Shown here: positions 11,087 to 24,921 of the stretch, one piece after another
How the letters are laid out: every line of letters begins with the position of its first letter
Position numbering within the stretch: the first letter of the stretch is position 1
Source: Diphasiastrum complanatum
Lineage: Eukaryota; Streptophyta; Lycopodiopsida; Lycopodiales; Lycopodiaceae
DNA: 64,000 bases
Assembly (NCBI GenBank): GCA_029204225.1
Contig: CM055093.1
Coordinates: 28,059,566-28,123,565 of the forward strand
Reading direction: 5' to 3'
Made by a program: the position numbers and the translations under genes
The notes under the pieces: generated by a model
What the model was told of the DNA's origin: nothing
The model's input: the letters and a program-made list of their open reading frames with translations, nothing else
Database searches by the model: none

Positions 11087-11320
11087 AAAATGTAAACGAT
11101 AATGCTATTCTGTGGCATAGTCGATTTGGACACGTGAATACAAGATCACTTTCCTATATGCGTTGTACTAATTTAGTTGATGGATTACATTTCCATTCTT
11201 CATTGGATAGTAAATCTTTCTTTTGTGAATCATGCATCTATGGAAAAAAAACTCTAGAAGCAAGTTTCCCAAATCACATTCCATCAAAACAAAGCATGAA
11301 ATGGATCTTGTACATAGCGA
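11087..11320 (+). pseudogene. Copia GAG-pre-integrase fragment
   Basis: The frame shows ILWHSRFGHVNTRSLSYM and, about 35 residues later, CESCIYGKKT. This is the H-H-C-C zinc-binding module at the start of copia integrases. The sequence runs into unrelated DNA before the catalytic core, so this is an isolated fragment. Confidence 0.75.
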
Positions 11321-11349
11321 AAAAAGCTCATTTATTTTACCTTGAATAA

Positions 11350-13160
11350 ACAAAAAAGCCACATTGAATTTAAAAAGAAGCGAAGCAGACCTAGTCTAAA
11401 ACTGAATGGCATCCAAGAAGGAAAAACAAGCTTAATTGGATCTAAATAAAAATATGAGAGGAGAACAAACAAATGCACATAGTCAAGGCCAACATGTCTA
11501 GTTGGGACAATTGGCATAAAAACATTCCCATGTATTATAATTTTCCCATTCTATTGAGAAAAATGCTTTTCATAAAGTGTGTTGCTAATATTGTTAACCC
11601 CTTTCAAGTAAGCCCAAAAAAACATCTCTCCCATCAAAATTCATTACCACAAGTATAGGTGGTGATTTAGTGATCATTTTTCCGTTTTATCCCTTTTTCT
11701 CAAGGTCTTCCAGTCTTACAAGTTCAGACTAAGAAAGTTTGGTGTTCGTGGTTGGAACAGTGGTATATCTTGTGTCTTAAGATTATCCTTTTTCACTTTT
11801 TGTTTTTCGAGTTTTTTCTTTTTTCCAAATGGTTTTTCGTGGGCTAATGTGCTTGTGCTTGGACCCGTGAATCCTATAGTGCCCGTATATTTTGATGGCA
11901 CACTAAGAATCGTGTTCTAAATGAGAGAAAAATGATTCAGCGTTAATTTCTAGTCCCAAGAGGATATTCCGCCCCTCCGGGTTTTTGTTATCCCTTCCTC
12001 TATATTCCAAGAGGTCGGGGTAGAATAACCGTCAAAAGCCATTAACTACAAATCATTCACATTCATCGTACACATGCTATTTAAAGCATCACTCAAAAAC
12101 TTATAACTTACATTGGTGTGACAAACGTTTGGGCTAAGTACTGAATTTTATAGACACTCTATTCTTTTTTAGCATGACGTTAGTCCATGGAAAACCTGGC
12201 TACACACATACATAAATCGTATGGAAAAACCAAAGTATGTGTATAGAGTTTCTACTATCACATTAGCTATTCACAAAAAACATCACAGGCCACAAGTAAG
12301 CTGAAAATGTTAGGTAGTTGAAAATGTTAGGTACACAAAGACTATTTTCGTACTGATCTCAATCATCTCAATTTTAAAAGATATGCATTATGCCTCACAG
12401 TATCATGACACAAAAGTATCAGAAGGTTACTTTAGTGCTAGTTCAGAAGGTCATGCTCGGTAGAAAGGGAGGCTCATTCACTGCTCTAATGTGAAAAATT
12501 GCCTACATTGGCAAATCTAGCCATGTAGAATATTGTATATTTTGTCAATATTTCTGTTAGTCACTTGAATGGCCAAAGTGCCACTTGTCAATCCACACCT
12601 AATGTAGGTTACCACGAGTCAAGAGGAGTGGGTGTGTCCATTTGGTAGTGATTCCTACTTTGTAGGATCTAGGCCGTGATTTATGATGAGATTTGTACCT
12701 ACCATGCACCTACTAAGCATGACTCTTGGATCTAGGATAGGGTTTTCACTTAAGGACAAGAAAGTTGAGTCTGCTTCCTTATTACATGTCGAATTTTCAC
12801 CTAACTTTGCAAAGGAAGTTTCTTTTACTATGTATGACGAGATAGAAACTTTTTGGAGCCTCAAAAGAAAACTCGGTTTTTCTCCTATTATATGATGATA
12901 GCTATTGATTCCAATGAAACTTAGCCTTGAAACTCATTAAACTCTGTCTACAGGCCATACTACAGCCTGATTTTCACACGTGGAAACTCGGATTTCAGTT
13001 TATGATCAATGCTTTGATTGTCTCTACTTGTTTTCTATCAAGCTGCTAAACTAGATCTTGTTTTCTGTTGAGTAGTATCTAATAGATTGTTCAACAAGCA
13101 CACAATCAACCTTGTGGATCATTCAAAGATCCATTTATGGTCCTTAGTATTGTACTTTCA
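11350..13160. other. Stretch with no recognisable gene
   Basis: No protein domain or structured repeat is visible. The right end (up to 13163) probably includes a copia LTR, because a primer-binding-like site follows immediately, but I cannot fix its left end. Confidence 0.35.
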
Positions 13161-13163
13161 ACA

Positions 13164-13180
13164 TGGTATCAAAGCCAAGT
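13164..13180 (+). other. Copia-type primer-binding site
   Basis: TGGTATCAAAGCCAAGT follows an ACA terminus, as at the other LTR ends in this window. It lies about 620 bp before a copia gag start. Confidence 0.6.
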
Positions 13181-13801
13181 ACAAGGCTATTGATCAGTAT
13201 TTAAAACTAATCCAGTTTTAGCAGGTCTTTTTTTGGTGCAAAAAGCTAGTATTGGAAGGGCGAGCTGGTATCCTGGAATTGGTGAGGGGATTTGATCCCA
13301 AACTTCTTGTGGATCAAAATCCATACTGTTCACACCTGTTGGCAACTCTGAACAAGCATTTAAACCCCTATATTCATTGGATCGCTGTAATTTCATCTGG
13401 AGTCAGTTTGATGTAATTTTTGGTGCAAGTCCTAGGATAGGGTACCAATATCACTTGCCATTAATTAGTTTTGAATTTGTTTCATGAGAACTAATTAATC
13501 TAGGCTGATTTTAGACTTTTTTTAAAGTGGAAAACAGGTCTTGAAAGTACATCAAAGTGATAGAGAGAGATAGAGTCATTCTATTGTCCAAAAATAGCCA
13601 AGATTGGCAAGATTTGCTTGAGAGTAGTTTTCATTTCATCTTATCTTCATTCCAAATTTGTGAGGGAGTGATAGAACTATGATTAAAAATCCATTTGTTG
13701 GATTAGAAATCAAATTTGAGTGAAACACTGCAAGTAAGAAACCTTTGTGAGTTTCAAGTTCAACCAAATCTATATCTTGTGTGTAGAATTTCACTAGTAA
13801 G

Positions 13802-14244
13802 ATGGGATCAATGGGAGCCTACCTTCTAGAAGCTAGTGAGAGGTTAAATTCTACCCATTATGCTATTTGGAAAGTGAGGATGGAGTCACTCATGGTGCTT
13901 CAGGATCTTTATGAGTTTCTAATTGATGATGAAGATGAACCTCTAGGTGCACAAGAATTAGTGAGATACAAGAAGAGGTCTAGGCTTGCACTTCACTGCA
14001 TTAAGATGAATGTAAGCAATGATCTTTTAGGGGAAGTATCATGTAAAAGTGCTAAAGAGGCTTGGGAATCTTTACAATCATTCTATGAGCCTAGTAACAC
14101 TTTCAGGGTTCTCATGCTTAGGAATTCGATTCTACAAAGCATGAAGAGGAGTAATGAGAGCACACAGGATTATGTGCTTAAAATCAAGTCTCTCAATAGG
14201 GAGTTAGCTTCCATTGGAGAGAAGATTCAAGATGGTGAGCTTGT
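13802..14244 (+). pseudogene. Copia gag fragment
   Basis: The frame begins at ATG 13802 and encodes about 148 residues of the copia gag (UBN2-type) domain. It includes ASERLNSTHYAIWKVRMESL, then AKEAWESLQSFYE and LRNSILQSMKRSNESTQDYV. Family members normally continue to a CCHC zinc knuckle and protease. Here the coding match ends where a TGTTAGAAAT sequence begins, and the frame stops soon after. I infer interruption by another insertion. Confidence 0.8.
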
Positions 14245-14505
14245 TGTTAGAAATCAATGATAAACTTCATTGTTACACTTCTTAGTTACTGTTTACGATA
14301 TACTTTATTACTAGTTGTAACTAGCTGTGGGCTAGTCTAGTAGTCTACTCCTAGGTCCTCCTTCTCTATCAGGGTTCAGGGTTTATATGTACATTTTACA
14401 TTCAGTATGTTGTAGTGTGATAGATTGATAGTGCGTGTTCTTCTTCCGACTTCTTTGGTGATTGCTTATGGTGAATGCTTGATGTTGCATATCTAATTAT
14501 TGACA
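14245..14505 (+). repeat. Candidate copia LTR (261 bp)
   Basis: The sequence begins TGTTAGAAAT, ends TTGACA and is followed at once by a perfect primer-binding site. This is the expected geometry of a left copia LTR inserted into the gag at 13802-14244. I did not find a matching right LTR in the window, so the element is truncated or decayed. Confidence 0.55.
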
Positions 14506-14523
14506 TGGTATCAGAGCTATGAT
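14506..14523 (+). other. Primer-binding site
   Basis: TGGTATCAGAGCTATGAT is complementary to initiator methionine tRNA and directly follows the candidate LTR end. Confidence 0.7.
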
Positions 14524-15053
14524 AGTCCTACATGCCCGATCAGTGGATACAGCTTGTCACAGGATCCACAACGAAGTGAGAAAGTCCGTCACAGGAGGTG
14601 TAAGCTTGGAGAGACAAAAAAAAAACGGCTGAAAGAAATTCTTCTTGATGTATTTTGCAAGTTTTGGAGCTCACAATTACTAGTGGGGAAAGAAGACACA
14701 GTCTCGGAGGCATCGAAAAGGCCAGGGCAGCATCAGACAGATTAAAAATCTGTTGAGTGGGAAAAGTTTTACAATTTTTTTTTTTGTCTTTGTGAGAAGT
14801 GTCATTTGTCAGAGAGTTGTGCCAAGAAATCTTTCATTTGTTTGTTTGGGGTACTAAAAATCACACCAAATAGTGTCTAGTACTGCCATTTAGAGGTTTG
14901 AGGCTTCATACCTTTCAAATTACTGAGATCTATCTGTTTGAACGATCCCTCGTTTCAAAATCTAAGCAGAGAGGAGGTGGCGTAGCCGCCGCGCCGAAGT
15001 AGGAAATTTAGAATATTCCCTCTGAAAGTACTTATATTCTCTCTTTTTTATAT

Positions 15054-15293
15054 CCGTACCAATATCGGATCCATGCGCGCTAGCTTAAGAGAAACCCGAG
15101 CAGTCGTACATCTACGCTCCAATCCGATATTGTCCGTACCGATATCGGATCCAAGCGCACGAGCTAAAAAAAATTTCGAGTAGTTGTACATCCGCGCTCC
15201 AGTCCGATATCGCATGCTCCAATATCGAATCCACGTGCAGAAGTTAAGGAGGATCTTGAGCAGCCGTACTTCTGCGCTCCATTTCGATATCAG
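15054..15293. repeat. Three tandem 80-bp repeats
   Basis: Units start at 15054, 15134 and 15214. Each has the layout CCGTACCNATATCGGATCCA, then a GC-containing word, then CGAGCAGTCGTACATC and CGCTCCAATCCGATAT. The third unit is the most diverged. GATATC/CCGATAT words near both ends make each unit partly palindromic. Confidence 0.85.
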
Positions 15294-15404
15294 GTGTATA
15301 ACCAAAAAAATATATAGTTTTGTGGTGTGATAAATTACTTAATCTGGACTCATCTGTTTAGTAATGGCAACTCTAAACAAGAGTGTCCTCAATGACTCAA
15401 GCAA

Positions 15405-16690
15405 ACTAGGCCATCCTAAGCTTGTCTTAAGTTCAGTTGGACCCAATTTTGGTCATGTACTAACTCGTCGGTCCTTAGGGGTCTAATTTTGTTTAGGGAC
15501 CCTATCTTGACTTTTGGGGGTGCCCTACATTTACTAAGTGGTTAACCTTAGGGTTTGGTGGCATTTGGTCACATCTAGGTAGAGTACTTAGATGCTCATT
15601 GTGTATTCCATTTTAATACAGTTTGGCTCTCCATTGCTCTTGTTGTTGTTTTTTTTTTCTCTCTCTCAAAGTTGGGCGTCGAGCCTCTTCTCTCTTGTTT
15701 CTTGTGGAGATTGATTGATAACTAGATCTTGGTGACTTGTCTCTTGCTTTCCTACATGGTATCAGAGCTACCGGATCTGCAACAAGCTTGTTTGTTGCCG
15801 CCCTACCTGAAGAGGAGCTTCTCTGTTTTTTGTTGTGAAATTTCAACACCTTGCTGATCTTTTCAAGTGGAGTTTGGATCAGCTTTTTTGTCTCTTTTCA
15901 GGTTGAAGGAGGGCGGCCATCAAAGATTCTGGAGGAGCAATTTTTGGCACCTAAAAATCAGAATCTCAAATCTGATTTTTATGCAACTAGTTTTCAGCAA
16001 GTTTTGTTTGGAGGAGAGCGCCCAAAAATCTGCAATTGATTTTTGGTTGTGGTGTCTCCTTATCTTGTTGTTTTTGTTTTCAAATTTGCATTTGTGTAGG
16101 ACGGCGCCCAAAATTCAGCAAACCCTATTCAGGGTTAGGTCAACTTGTGGCTAGAAATTTGCAGATTCTCAACAAGTAGTAGGGTGCTTTCAACAGCCCT
16201 ATTGGAGTGTGTGTTGATCACACTATTTGGCTTTCTAATTGGGTTTCGGTGTAGGCTTCAATCGAAGCTAACCTAATTTTCAAGAAGCTGGTTTTTTTGT
16301 GCAGAAAGATAGCCATCTATCCATTATCTTCTGGGCACTTTGGTTGCAGATTGAAAGATATCTTGTGCTCCTACTTTCACCTTTTTGTTTGCTGCAAATG
16401 TTTGAGTATATTTGGTTGTGGGGAGGCTCTCTTTCCTATCTACTACAAGCTGAAATTTTGTTGGAGGTAATGGCTAAATAATTGAAAGCTATCGGTTCTT
16501 TGTTTAGTGAAGATCGGTTGGATGGCACAAATTACTCCTTGTGGAGTTACATGATGAAGAATCTTCTCATAGCGAAAGGGCTGTGGGATTTGGTCAATGG
16601 TGATGAGGAAAGGCCTCCGTCTTTGGCACCTCATGCGAATGGACTAAAGATTAAACAAATTTTAACTAGATTTGTTTTGATCTTGTTGTA
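15405..16690 (+). mobile_element. 5' fragment of copia element (family D)
   Basis: Positions 15405-15756 match the LTR of the antisense element at 41558-45307. A primer-binding site (TGGTATCAGAGCTACC) follows at 15757. The leader and the start of gag also match. The LTR lacks its first part and gag stops matching after about 16650, so both ends are truncated. Gag has its ATG at 16470, but the fourth codon is TAA. From 16488 the frame reads AIGSLFSEDRLDGTNYSLW, the typical copia gag start. Confidence 0.85.
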
Positions 16691-17392
16691 GTTGATTCGA
16701 AGTTGAATATCGCTATGAAAGACAAGAATCAAGTCTGACATAACATGGATTTCTGAAAGTTGTAGTATACTCAAAGATCCTAAACTATGTACAAGGTGAT
16801 CTAAAGATGGATAGATGAATGAAAATGTGTTCTTGAGATACTCTACGGAAGACTCTCATGCATAGTGGCTATTTATCATGCAAAAATCAAAGGAATGAAG
16901 AGGAACAAGGAAATAGATGAATGGTACAGAGAGTAATAACTGTATGGTACCTGTCGAACAAAACTTTCATTCATCAACATTGATAATTCACCTTGACAAT
17001 TGCAATATCCCATTGGTCTTGTAGAGTAATGAGAAAAACACTGATATGCCCTTGTCAAAAACAAGGTAGGGTTGGTGACACTAAATCTACCATCATTGAT
17101 AGCAGATATTGTAAGATATGGCTTGAAATGCATAGAAGAAGAAGATACTATTCCCATTAGTATCCTTTGGATTATGAGATTCACTTGTAGATTTCCTATT
17201 CTCATAATCAATTGTTATATCTAGTGGTTGGAAATCTCATCAGAAAGTGGATAGACCTATAGATTTGAGGTTGAGGGTGCTCTTGTCTGGGAATAGTAGC
17301 AGATGATGCAATATTGGTTTGCTCTACATCTTGCAATAACTCATTTCATTTCAATTATCGATATGGTAAATGTCGTGGTGATGTAGAAGTTC

Positions 17393-18560
17393 TCAAGGAG
17401 CTTCTCGATTGAGTAGCAGGTTTAATTGTTGGTTGCTATGGTTCTCGTGTGGTGTTGTCGTGAGGATCCTATCGTAATTCATAAATGACAGGACGAGCAT
17501 GTAGGATCTTGTTGGGTTGTCTTGGGCAGTCTTTGAAATTGTGTTTTCTGACACAGTCAAGACACTAAAGTGGTCGGTTTCACCACAGATGAAACATCTG
17601 TTGTTCAATGGCCCTTGAGTAATGGCATAGCCATCTTGTATGGCTAGTGGCTCTGGATTTGTTGGTGGATATTCGTGATAATGCAAGGAATGTCCAAATT
17701 GTGATGGGTGTTCTTCATATCGTTGGATGGCATGTGCTTGGATAGGCTGAGATGAAGGACAAACATCAGTAGGATGCGTAGCCCGACAGTGTGAGCACCA
17801 TATGGATTTTCGTCTATAAGGTACCTATGCAGGGTTTGGTTGACAAGACATATTGCGTTGGATAGACTTCAGCATAGTTTGAAACTCATTGGTGAGTTTC
17901 TCCATTTGCAGTGGGTGTTGCTTATTAAGCAACTCCAGTTGTGATTAAGCTGATCTGGGGGGTATCCTTGATCGGCTTTGACTCATGGACAGGAGCACGG
18001 GGTGCTGGCCTTTCCCCGGATTTATCGACATCAGATCCTTCATCTTCTTCCTTGATGGCATCAGACATGGCTAACTTTAGGCTCATATATTCGTCATTGG
18101 ACCTAAGCTCGCGTCTAATCCATCTTGGAAGGCCAACTAAAAACCAGATGATGAGCATATGTTTGGTGGCTTGTTCTTGTACTTGACTTTTGAGGCGTTT
18201 GAAACGCTCAATATAGTCTCGTATGCGTTCATCTTTTGCCATCTTGATGTTACTCAATTTGACAAAAGAACTCTCTATCATACGAAAGGGCTTGAAACGT
18301 TTGATAAAGGACTCTTTCATATTAGATCAATCTAATTTATCTTCACGATCGAGGTTAAAAAACCAGTCACGTGCTTTATCGATCATGGTCATAGAAAACA
18401 GTTGGACCATAGCATCGGGAGATGTTTCGCCATAAATGTCACACGCATTCTCAAAGATTTGCAAGAATTGTTGAGGGTCCGAACTACCGTCAAATCATTT
18501 CCAAGTCACTCCCCCACCATACCAAGTGTCATTTTCTCTATGATTGTCTTTGTTTGGTTT
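17393..18560 (-). pseudogene. Ty3/gypsy gag remnant
   Basis: Read on the minus strand, this is a fairly complete gypsy gag with few breaks. Near 18500-18400 it has FDGSSDPQQFLQIFENAC, then SMTMIDKARDWFFNLDRED. After a stop near 18325 it continues with ESFIKRFKPF and ERIRDYIERFKRLKSQV. Further on is a WCSHCRATHPTDVC cysteine cluster near 17800 and a second partial knuckle (CFICGETDHF) near 17590. These match the retrotransposon gag domain followed by nucleocapsid fingers. No adjacent protease or polymerase is visible. Confidence 0.8.
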
Positions 18561-19779
18561 GCCAGTTGCACTAAGAGACTGTTGAGCATTTGTTCTTTCA
18601 CTACAACAAGCACCTCTGAGGGGACTTTGCGCCCTTACTCAACCATAAGGTGGCCCTTCCTCAACTCACTATTGCTTCCATATTTCTAGGTGATTCGCAC
18701 CACATCGCTAGGGCTTCGCTCACCTTTTGGCATGTATGCAGGCTCTCTATGTTGTAGAAGCTTTGGACTTCATGGAATTAAATGGTTTTTGATGGTTCTT
18801 CTTCACAATCTTCGGCTACTTTGCTTTCAGTTTGCTATGCACTTGCTTGAGTTGCTTAGTTGCTTAATTTCTCCTACTTGTATTTTATTGGACTACCTCC
18901 TTGTGTGGTGAGCTGATAGTCCTTCTATGCATTATATAATTTTTCCTTTTGACAAAAGACTTGTACTGCCTTGGTTTGTTCTGGATGCTTCTTATGTACA
19001 TGTTGTTCATATCTAATAGTAACTAAAACATTTTGCAAAAAAACGAAAATTATAGGTGTTGTAGTTAAAGATAGATAATTTGCTGATTGTAATGCTTCTT
19101 GATATGACCATTTCATGTTTCTGCAATTGATTTATCTTGTGTGTGTGTCTATGGAATTGACTGTATCGTTCCTCGTGACTTCATAGCATGGATCAAGTTA
19201 AGCCATTAATGTATAATTGAATTTAGCTCAAATCCAATAGACATAGTTCATGCCCCGAGGACATCACCTAGTTTTCCAACAGTTGTCTTAAGATGCAAAT
19301 ATGTGAAGGACAAGACTAGGAAGTATTGGTATGGAATGTCGTAGCTTGGTGGATGCCTAAGCGTGCTTGACGGTAGTCTACAACTCTAGTTCATGGGGGT
19401 GAGATGATAGTATTTTTATGGGTGGGGGACGATATAGAGCATCGTCAATTGAAGTGTCCTTATTTTGGTCAATGTCAACAATGAGGTTTATAACATCTGG
19501 TTTCAGAGCCACTGGTAAGGTGCAATCATTCTATTTTGGTTGGTGTAAACTTCATGAATGTGTGCTTAGAAAGTGTACGTTTCATGCTACATTTGCTTTG
19601 AAAAAGTTTGATTTTTGTTTCGTTCAATTCTGATGTCATTTGATTAGAAAACTAGCCTTGTATACTAGTTAAGGGATTGATTGTTTAATAATTTTTTGGT
19701 TTCTAGAAGTCAATTTTCTACTATAGAATCTATAGAAGTCAAAAAGTTTTTTTTAGCGGTGTTTGGATATACAAAATCG

Positions 19780-19780
<1 letters not shown>
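18561..19780. other. Stretch with no recognisable gene
   Basis: Only short frames without domain signals occur here. I see no repeat or RNA structure. Confidence 0.35.

Positions 19781-19781
<1 letters not shown>

Positions 19782-19839
<58 letters not shown>
19782..19839. repeat. (TA)n microsatellite
   Basis: About 29 uninterrupted AT dinucleotides. The sequence is self-complementary and can form a cruciform or hairpin. Confidence 0.97.
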
Positions 19840-19841
<2 letters not shown>

Positions 19842-20036
19842 TTTACTATTTTTGAAAACAATCCAACTTGAATATGTTCCCACAATTTTGAGAAAATTGT
19901 AGTCCACCAATTTGCGCTTGACACGGAGACAGTGCACACACGACCAGCCAGTGTGTGCACGACATCTATCTCGCCACATCAGCATGTTTCAACACATGCT
20001 GTGCGACACGTGTCAAATTTTTTTTTCAGCCATACT

Positions 20037-21016
<980 letters not shown>

Positions 21017-21020
<4 letters not shown>

Positions 21021-22930
21021 CCTAGCCTGCATTTTTTTTTTTGTTTTATTTTTCAGTTAACCGGAAAATTCTATAATTCTGCATGAATTTTCTTTGCAAA
21101 ATTAGCTTCCTATTTTGGAATATTTTGGAAGCCATAACATATAATGAAATTAAAATACTTTTCAAGACTTCTTTAGTTGTAATTTTTTTTTTTTTGTCTA
21201 GCCTATGCATGTAGGCCTGTCTACAAGCAACTCTAGAGAAGGAAGGTGGAAACATAAGGAAAGCAAGATGGGATGGGTGTACTTTCTCCTCCCATTATTA
21301 TCCTTGATTTTTTGTTAAATGTCTTGTTGAAAAGACTTTTGTAGGCCTTGACCTTAAACTTTTTCATAAACTTTCATAAGTCTTATGTATTGAACTTTGA
21401 TAAGTTAAAAAACAGTTTAAGGTTTGACTTCTAAGTTGAAATAAAGCCTTTTATTGCTAAGTTTTAAACTTGAAATTGTAAGTAAATTATTTATTTGCTC
21501 AAGAATTAAAAGAAATTTGGTTGTTTTTGAGAAAGAAGAAAGAATGTGCGTACTCCTTCTCTTATGTACTTGATGCAAGTATACAAGGGTAGGAGTTCCT
21601 AACTCGTTTACTAATCACCACAACATTTTCTTTTGACCTCCAATATGCATGTAAAATTTTATGCACACAATAAAACATAAGGATGCAAGAGGATTTATTC
21701 AAAAGAGGAAGATCCTCCTCCCATCATTGTACCTACAACCTATACCTGTGACCTGTACATTGGCAAGGAGTATAGGCCATAGGGATCTAAGGCAAATCAA
21801 AAGGTCATAAAGTCAAATGGATAGGTGGTGACCTTGTAACGGAGGGAGAAGCAAGACCCAAAGGTTACATGGGTGAGGTGACTTTAGTTAGGTGGTGACT
21901 AGGTGACCTAGGGGTGAGGTTTTGCTCGTAAGCGTTCCACATAACATAGAGACCATGCACATGCTAGGTGGTGGCACCACTTGGGCCTACTACCTAATAT
22001 GAGCTGGTGGAGAGGCAAGAAAGAGAGGGTACATGCCTTACTCCCCTCATTCTCATGTTTTATCTGAAGAAATAAACGTTTCTACCCAAAAAGCTTTGTT
22101 AGCTTTCGAGTTCGAGTCTGTAGAAATACAAGGGAGTGCCCATAGGCAAAAACCGCCCTAGACCATAATCGCCACCTAACGGTTTTAGTTGAAGGAACTC
22201 AAAGACGAAGTTTAAACGAAGGAAGACTCGAAGACGAAGATCCGGTGTTCAAAGATCGAAGGAGCTCATAGGCGAAGGCGAAACTTGAACAATACACGAA
22301 GTCGAACAACACCCAAAGACCGAAAGACGGTGGATCAAAGGAGATCAAGCTAGGTACAAGGAGGACCACCTCCACAAACAGTGGCGATGACAATCTGAGT
22401 GCCATTAGAACGTGCTTAACCAACCGTTCTTGTAATTGTTGATTAACTTAAACCCTTTTCTCTCTGTCAATATAAATAGATCAAACACGAGAGAATCGAT
22501 TGAACATCAAATTGGTTGAACACCAAGCACAAAATTGCCAGCCGATGTCCAAGAGACAGCTAGCAAGCGAGACTGTCTGATATGGTTCATGAGAGACACG
22601 GTATCTTTCACGCCGATGTGCTGGGTGTATTTGTCACACAACGCTCAAGAAAAAATTACTAATAATATAGTAGATGTTATGTAGATGTTTTTCTTGTCTT
22701 GAATTATATCGAATGTTTTGATGTATGCTTAGTTGTTTATTCTTTCTTCCACACACTGGTTCATCCTTGTTGAATGATTAAATAAATTATAACATAGGAC
22801 AACAATGTTTGTCTACACTCTGGAGATTGTAGATCTTATTTTGCAAGCAATAGCCAACAGATAGAATCGAATTCCATCCGAGTTCAAAGGGAAAAAGAAT
22901 GTGAACCCTCCGGGTCTCTCCACGCCTTTT
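21017..22930. other. Stretch with no recognisable gene
   Basis: AT-rich sequence without domain-bearing frames. The part before 22937 is probably the left LTR of the copia remnant that follows, but I could not locate its start. Confidence 0.35.
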
Positions 22931-22938
22931 TTCAACAG

Positions 22939-24190
22939 TGGTATTAGAGCTTCTTGCTCCTATCAAAGTGCTGATATAGCTTCAGACCTGTCAGATCCAG
23001 GAGATCGAACATTCAAAAGTAGAAAACAAGCAGAAGAACACAGTTCACAACAATGGCATCTATAAGTAGAATATAGTCGAAATTTGCACAATCCTCGACT
23101 CAGCTGGGTCTAAATTCCTAGCATGGAAGGTGAAGACCTCTCTCATCTTAAAGGGAGAAGGGCTATGGCCTTGGGTAGATGGCACCGACCAAGATCCTTC
23201 CAGACCACCTGAACATTGCTAGCAAAAGATCCAGAGATGACTCTCGAAAGAGCGGTGATCGAGATTCGAGAAGAAGTCGAAGCCCATGCGCACCTTGATC
23301 ACAAGGATGCCTCTGATCAGCTCTCTACAACACAAGGAGAAGATGAAGAAACAGTTCAAGCCTAAGAGGGAGTCAGATCCAGATCAACAGACAAAGGGAG
23401 CCACCAAAGACAAATGGAAGAACAAAGGAAAGCCAAGACAACAGAGGACGACAAAAAAAAAACATGCGTAAGATATAAACGTGAAGGACACACAGTCGAT
23501 TTGTGTTGGTTGAACCCAAAGATTGAATGTATCCATTGCCACAAGAAAAGTCATGCAATAGTGGACTACTACCAAAATCCAAGGAACAAGCAACCTCAAG
23601 GCAAACGAGAGAACCAAAACGGTTCATCCTATGTCGAAGAGCCCCAAAAGCTCGAAGATGGGTGAAGAAAGGTCGAATAATTTGACAACCTATCTATGCA
23701 CTAACGTGTGTGCAGCCTCGACATTTGACACACGAGGGGTCGTCCTTGATTCAAAAGCAACCTCTCACTTCGTTACATCCGTCCGACTTTTAAAGTACAG
23801 ATCCATCCAGATACATAGTTCTTGGAGACGGATCAAGACATCAAGTGAATGGCATTGGTTTGCTATGGTTCAACGCGAACGACAAAGACCAAAGATTAGA
23901 CGATGTTCTATTCGTATCCACACTGCAGCAAGACTTGCTCTCAGTTGCAAGAATAGCAGACGTTGGGATGCATGTGACGTTTTCAAAAGAAACATGCAAT
24001 GTCATTAATGCCAGTACCAACACACTGATTACACAAGGAAGACAAAAAGACAACTCCTATCATCTGAAGATACGCCTACTGACAGATCAAGCACACCAAG
24101 CTCACGAATCTACAAATGTTCTATGGCACAAAAGACTATACCACATGAACCTAGTGGCATTGACAAGCAAGCATGGAACTATCACATGAA
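22939..24190 (+). mobile_element. Copia remnant: primer site, gag, protease, pre-integrase
   Basis: A primer-binding-like site (TGGTATTAGAGCTTCT) lies at 22939. Around 23105-23220 the broken gag frame reads KFLAWKVKTSLILKGEGLWP. Zinc-knuckle-like clusters, CVRYKREGHTVDLC and CIHCHKKSHAIVDYY, lie at 23464-23570. A protease-like VLDSKATSHF lies near 23745 (the usual DSGA is changed to DSKA). A pre-integrase segment with VLWHKRLYHMN lies near 24117. At least four frame changes are needed to join them. It ends abruptly near 24190. Confidence 0.75.
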
Positions 24191-24900
24191 TAAGCATCAC
24201 GAATGACACTGAGTTAAAAACTCATGATTCCCTCGTTTGGTTGCTTTGAGAAATATGGAACACCCAAAATAAGAAAATCTTCAATGGTAAAAACTCAACC
24301 ATTGTTGTTCTCATAAATCATGACCATCAAATACGCTTATGAACAATTTAGTTATTTCAGTCAAAATTTTGATATGGAGTGTCCTGTGTGCATGGTGTGC
24401 CAATGTTAATGTTTAGATATGAGTTAGTTTTTATCACTACTTAGCTTTCATCAATTGGGGAGCTTTTGACTTTTAATTATTTATTCATTTTTAATTTTAT
24501 TTTTTCAGAACAAACTCTTTTTATGTAGTTACATTATGTTCAAAATTACTCACTTTTCTCAAAGCATAATATCTGTTTTTTGCAACGTGTTAAGCAACTA
24601 GAGGTCGGTTATATATACAACATATATACAGCCTAGCAATGCTGTTTGGGCAATGCCATGTGAGGGGCAAGCCCCTAAGATGTCACTTCGCAATGGTTGA
24701 GAATCGAGCTTGTGCCTAACTAGTCAGTTATCTACCGTATAGCCCGCTCTAATTGACCAAAGCATAAAAATTTAAACGTTATTGTGCTCGAACTTCCAAA
24801 AACAAAGACATGTCATCTTTTCGCACATGAAAATGATCACTTGCTTTCTTTGCGGCAAAAGCTGAAATCGACAACTTACAGCATTAACGGCTACCTAATA
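24191..24900. other. Gene-free stretch upstream of KAPP promoter
   Basis: AT-rich, with no coding signal. It separates the copia remnant from the KAPP promoter elements. Confidence 0.4.
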
Positions 24901-24921
24901 AAGGAAACCCTTCACAGTCAG

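Noticed and set aside
19710-19985. Minus-strand frame with a Tyr-Ile repeat
   Set aside because: Produced by the TA microsatellite.
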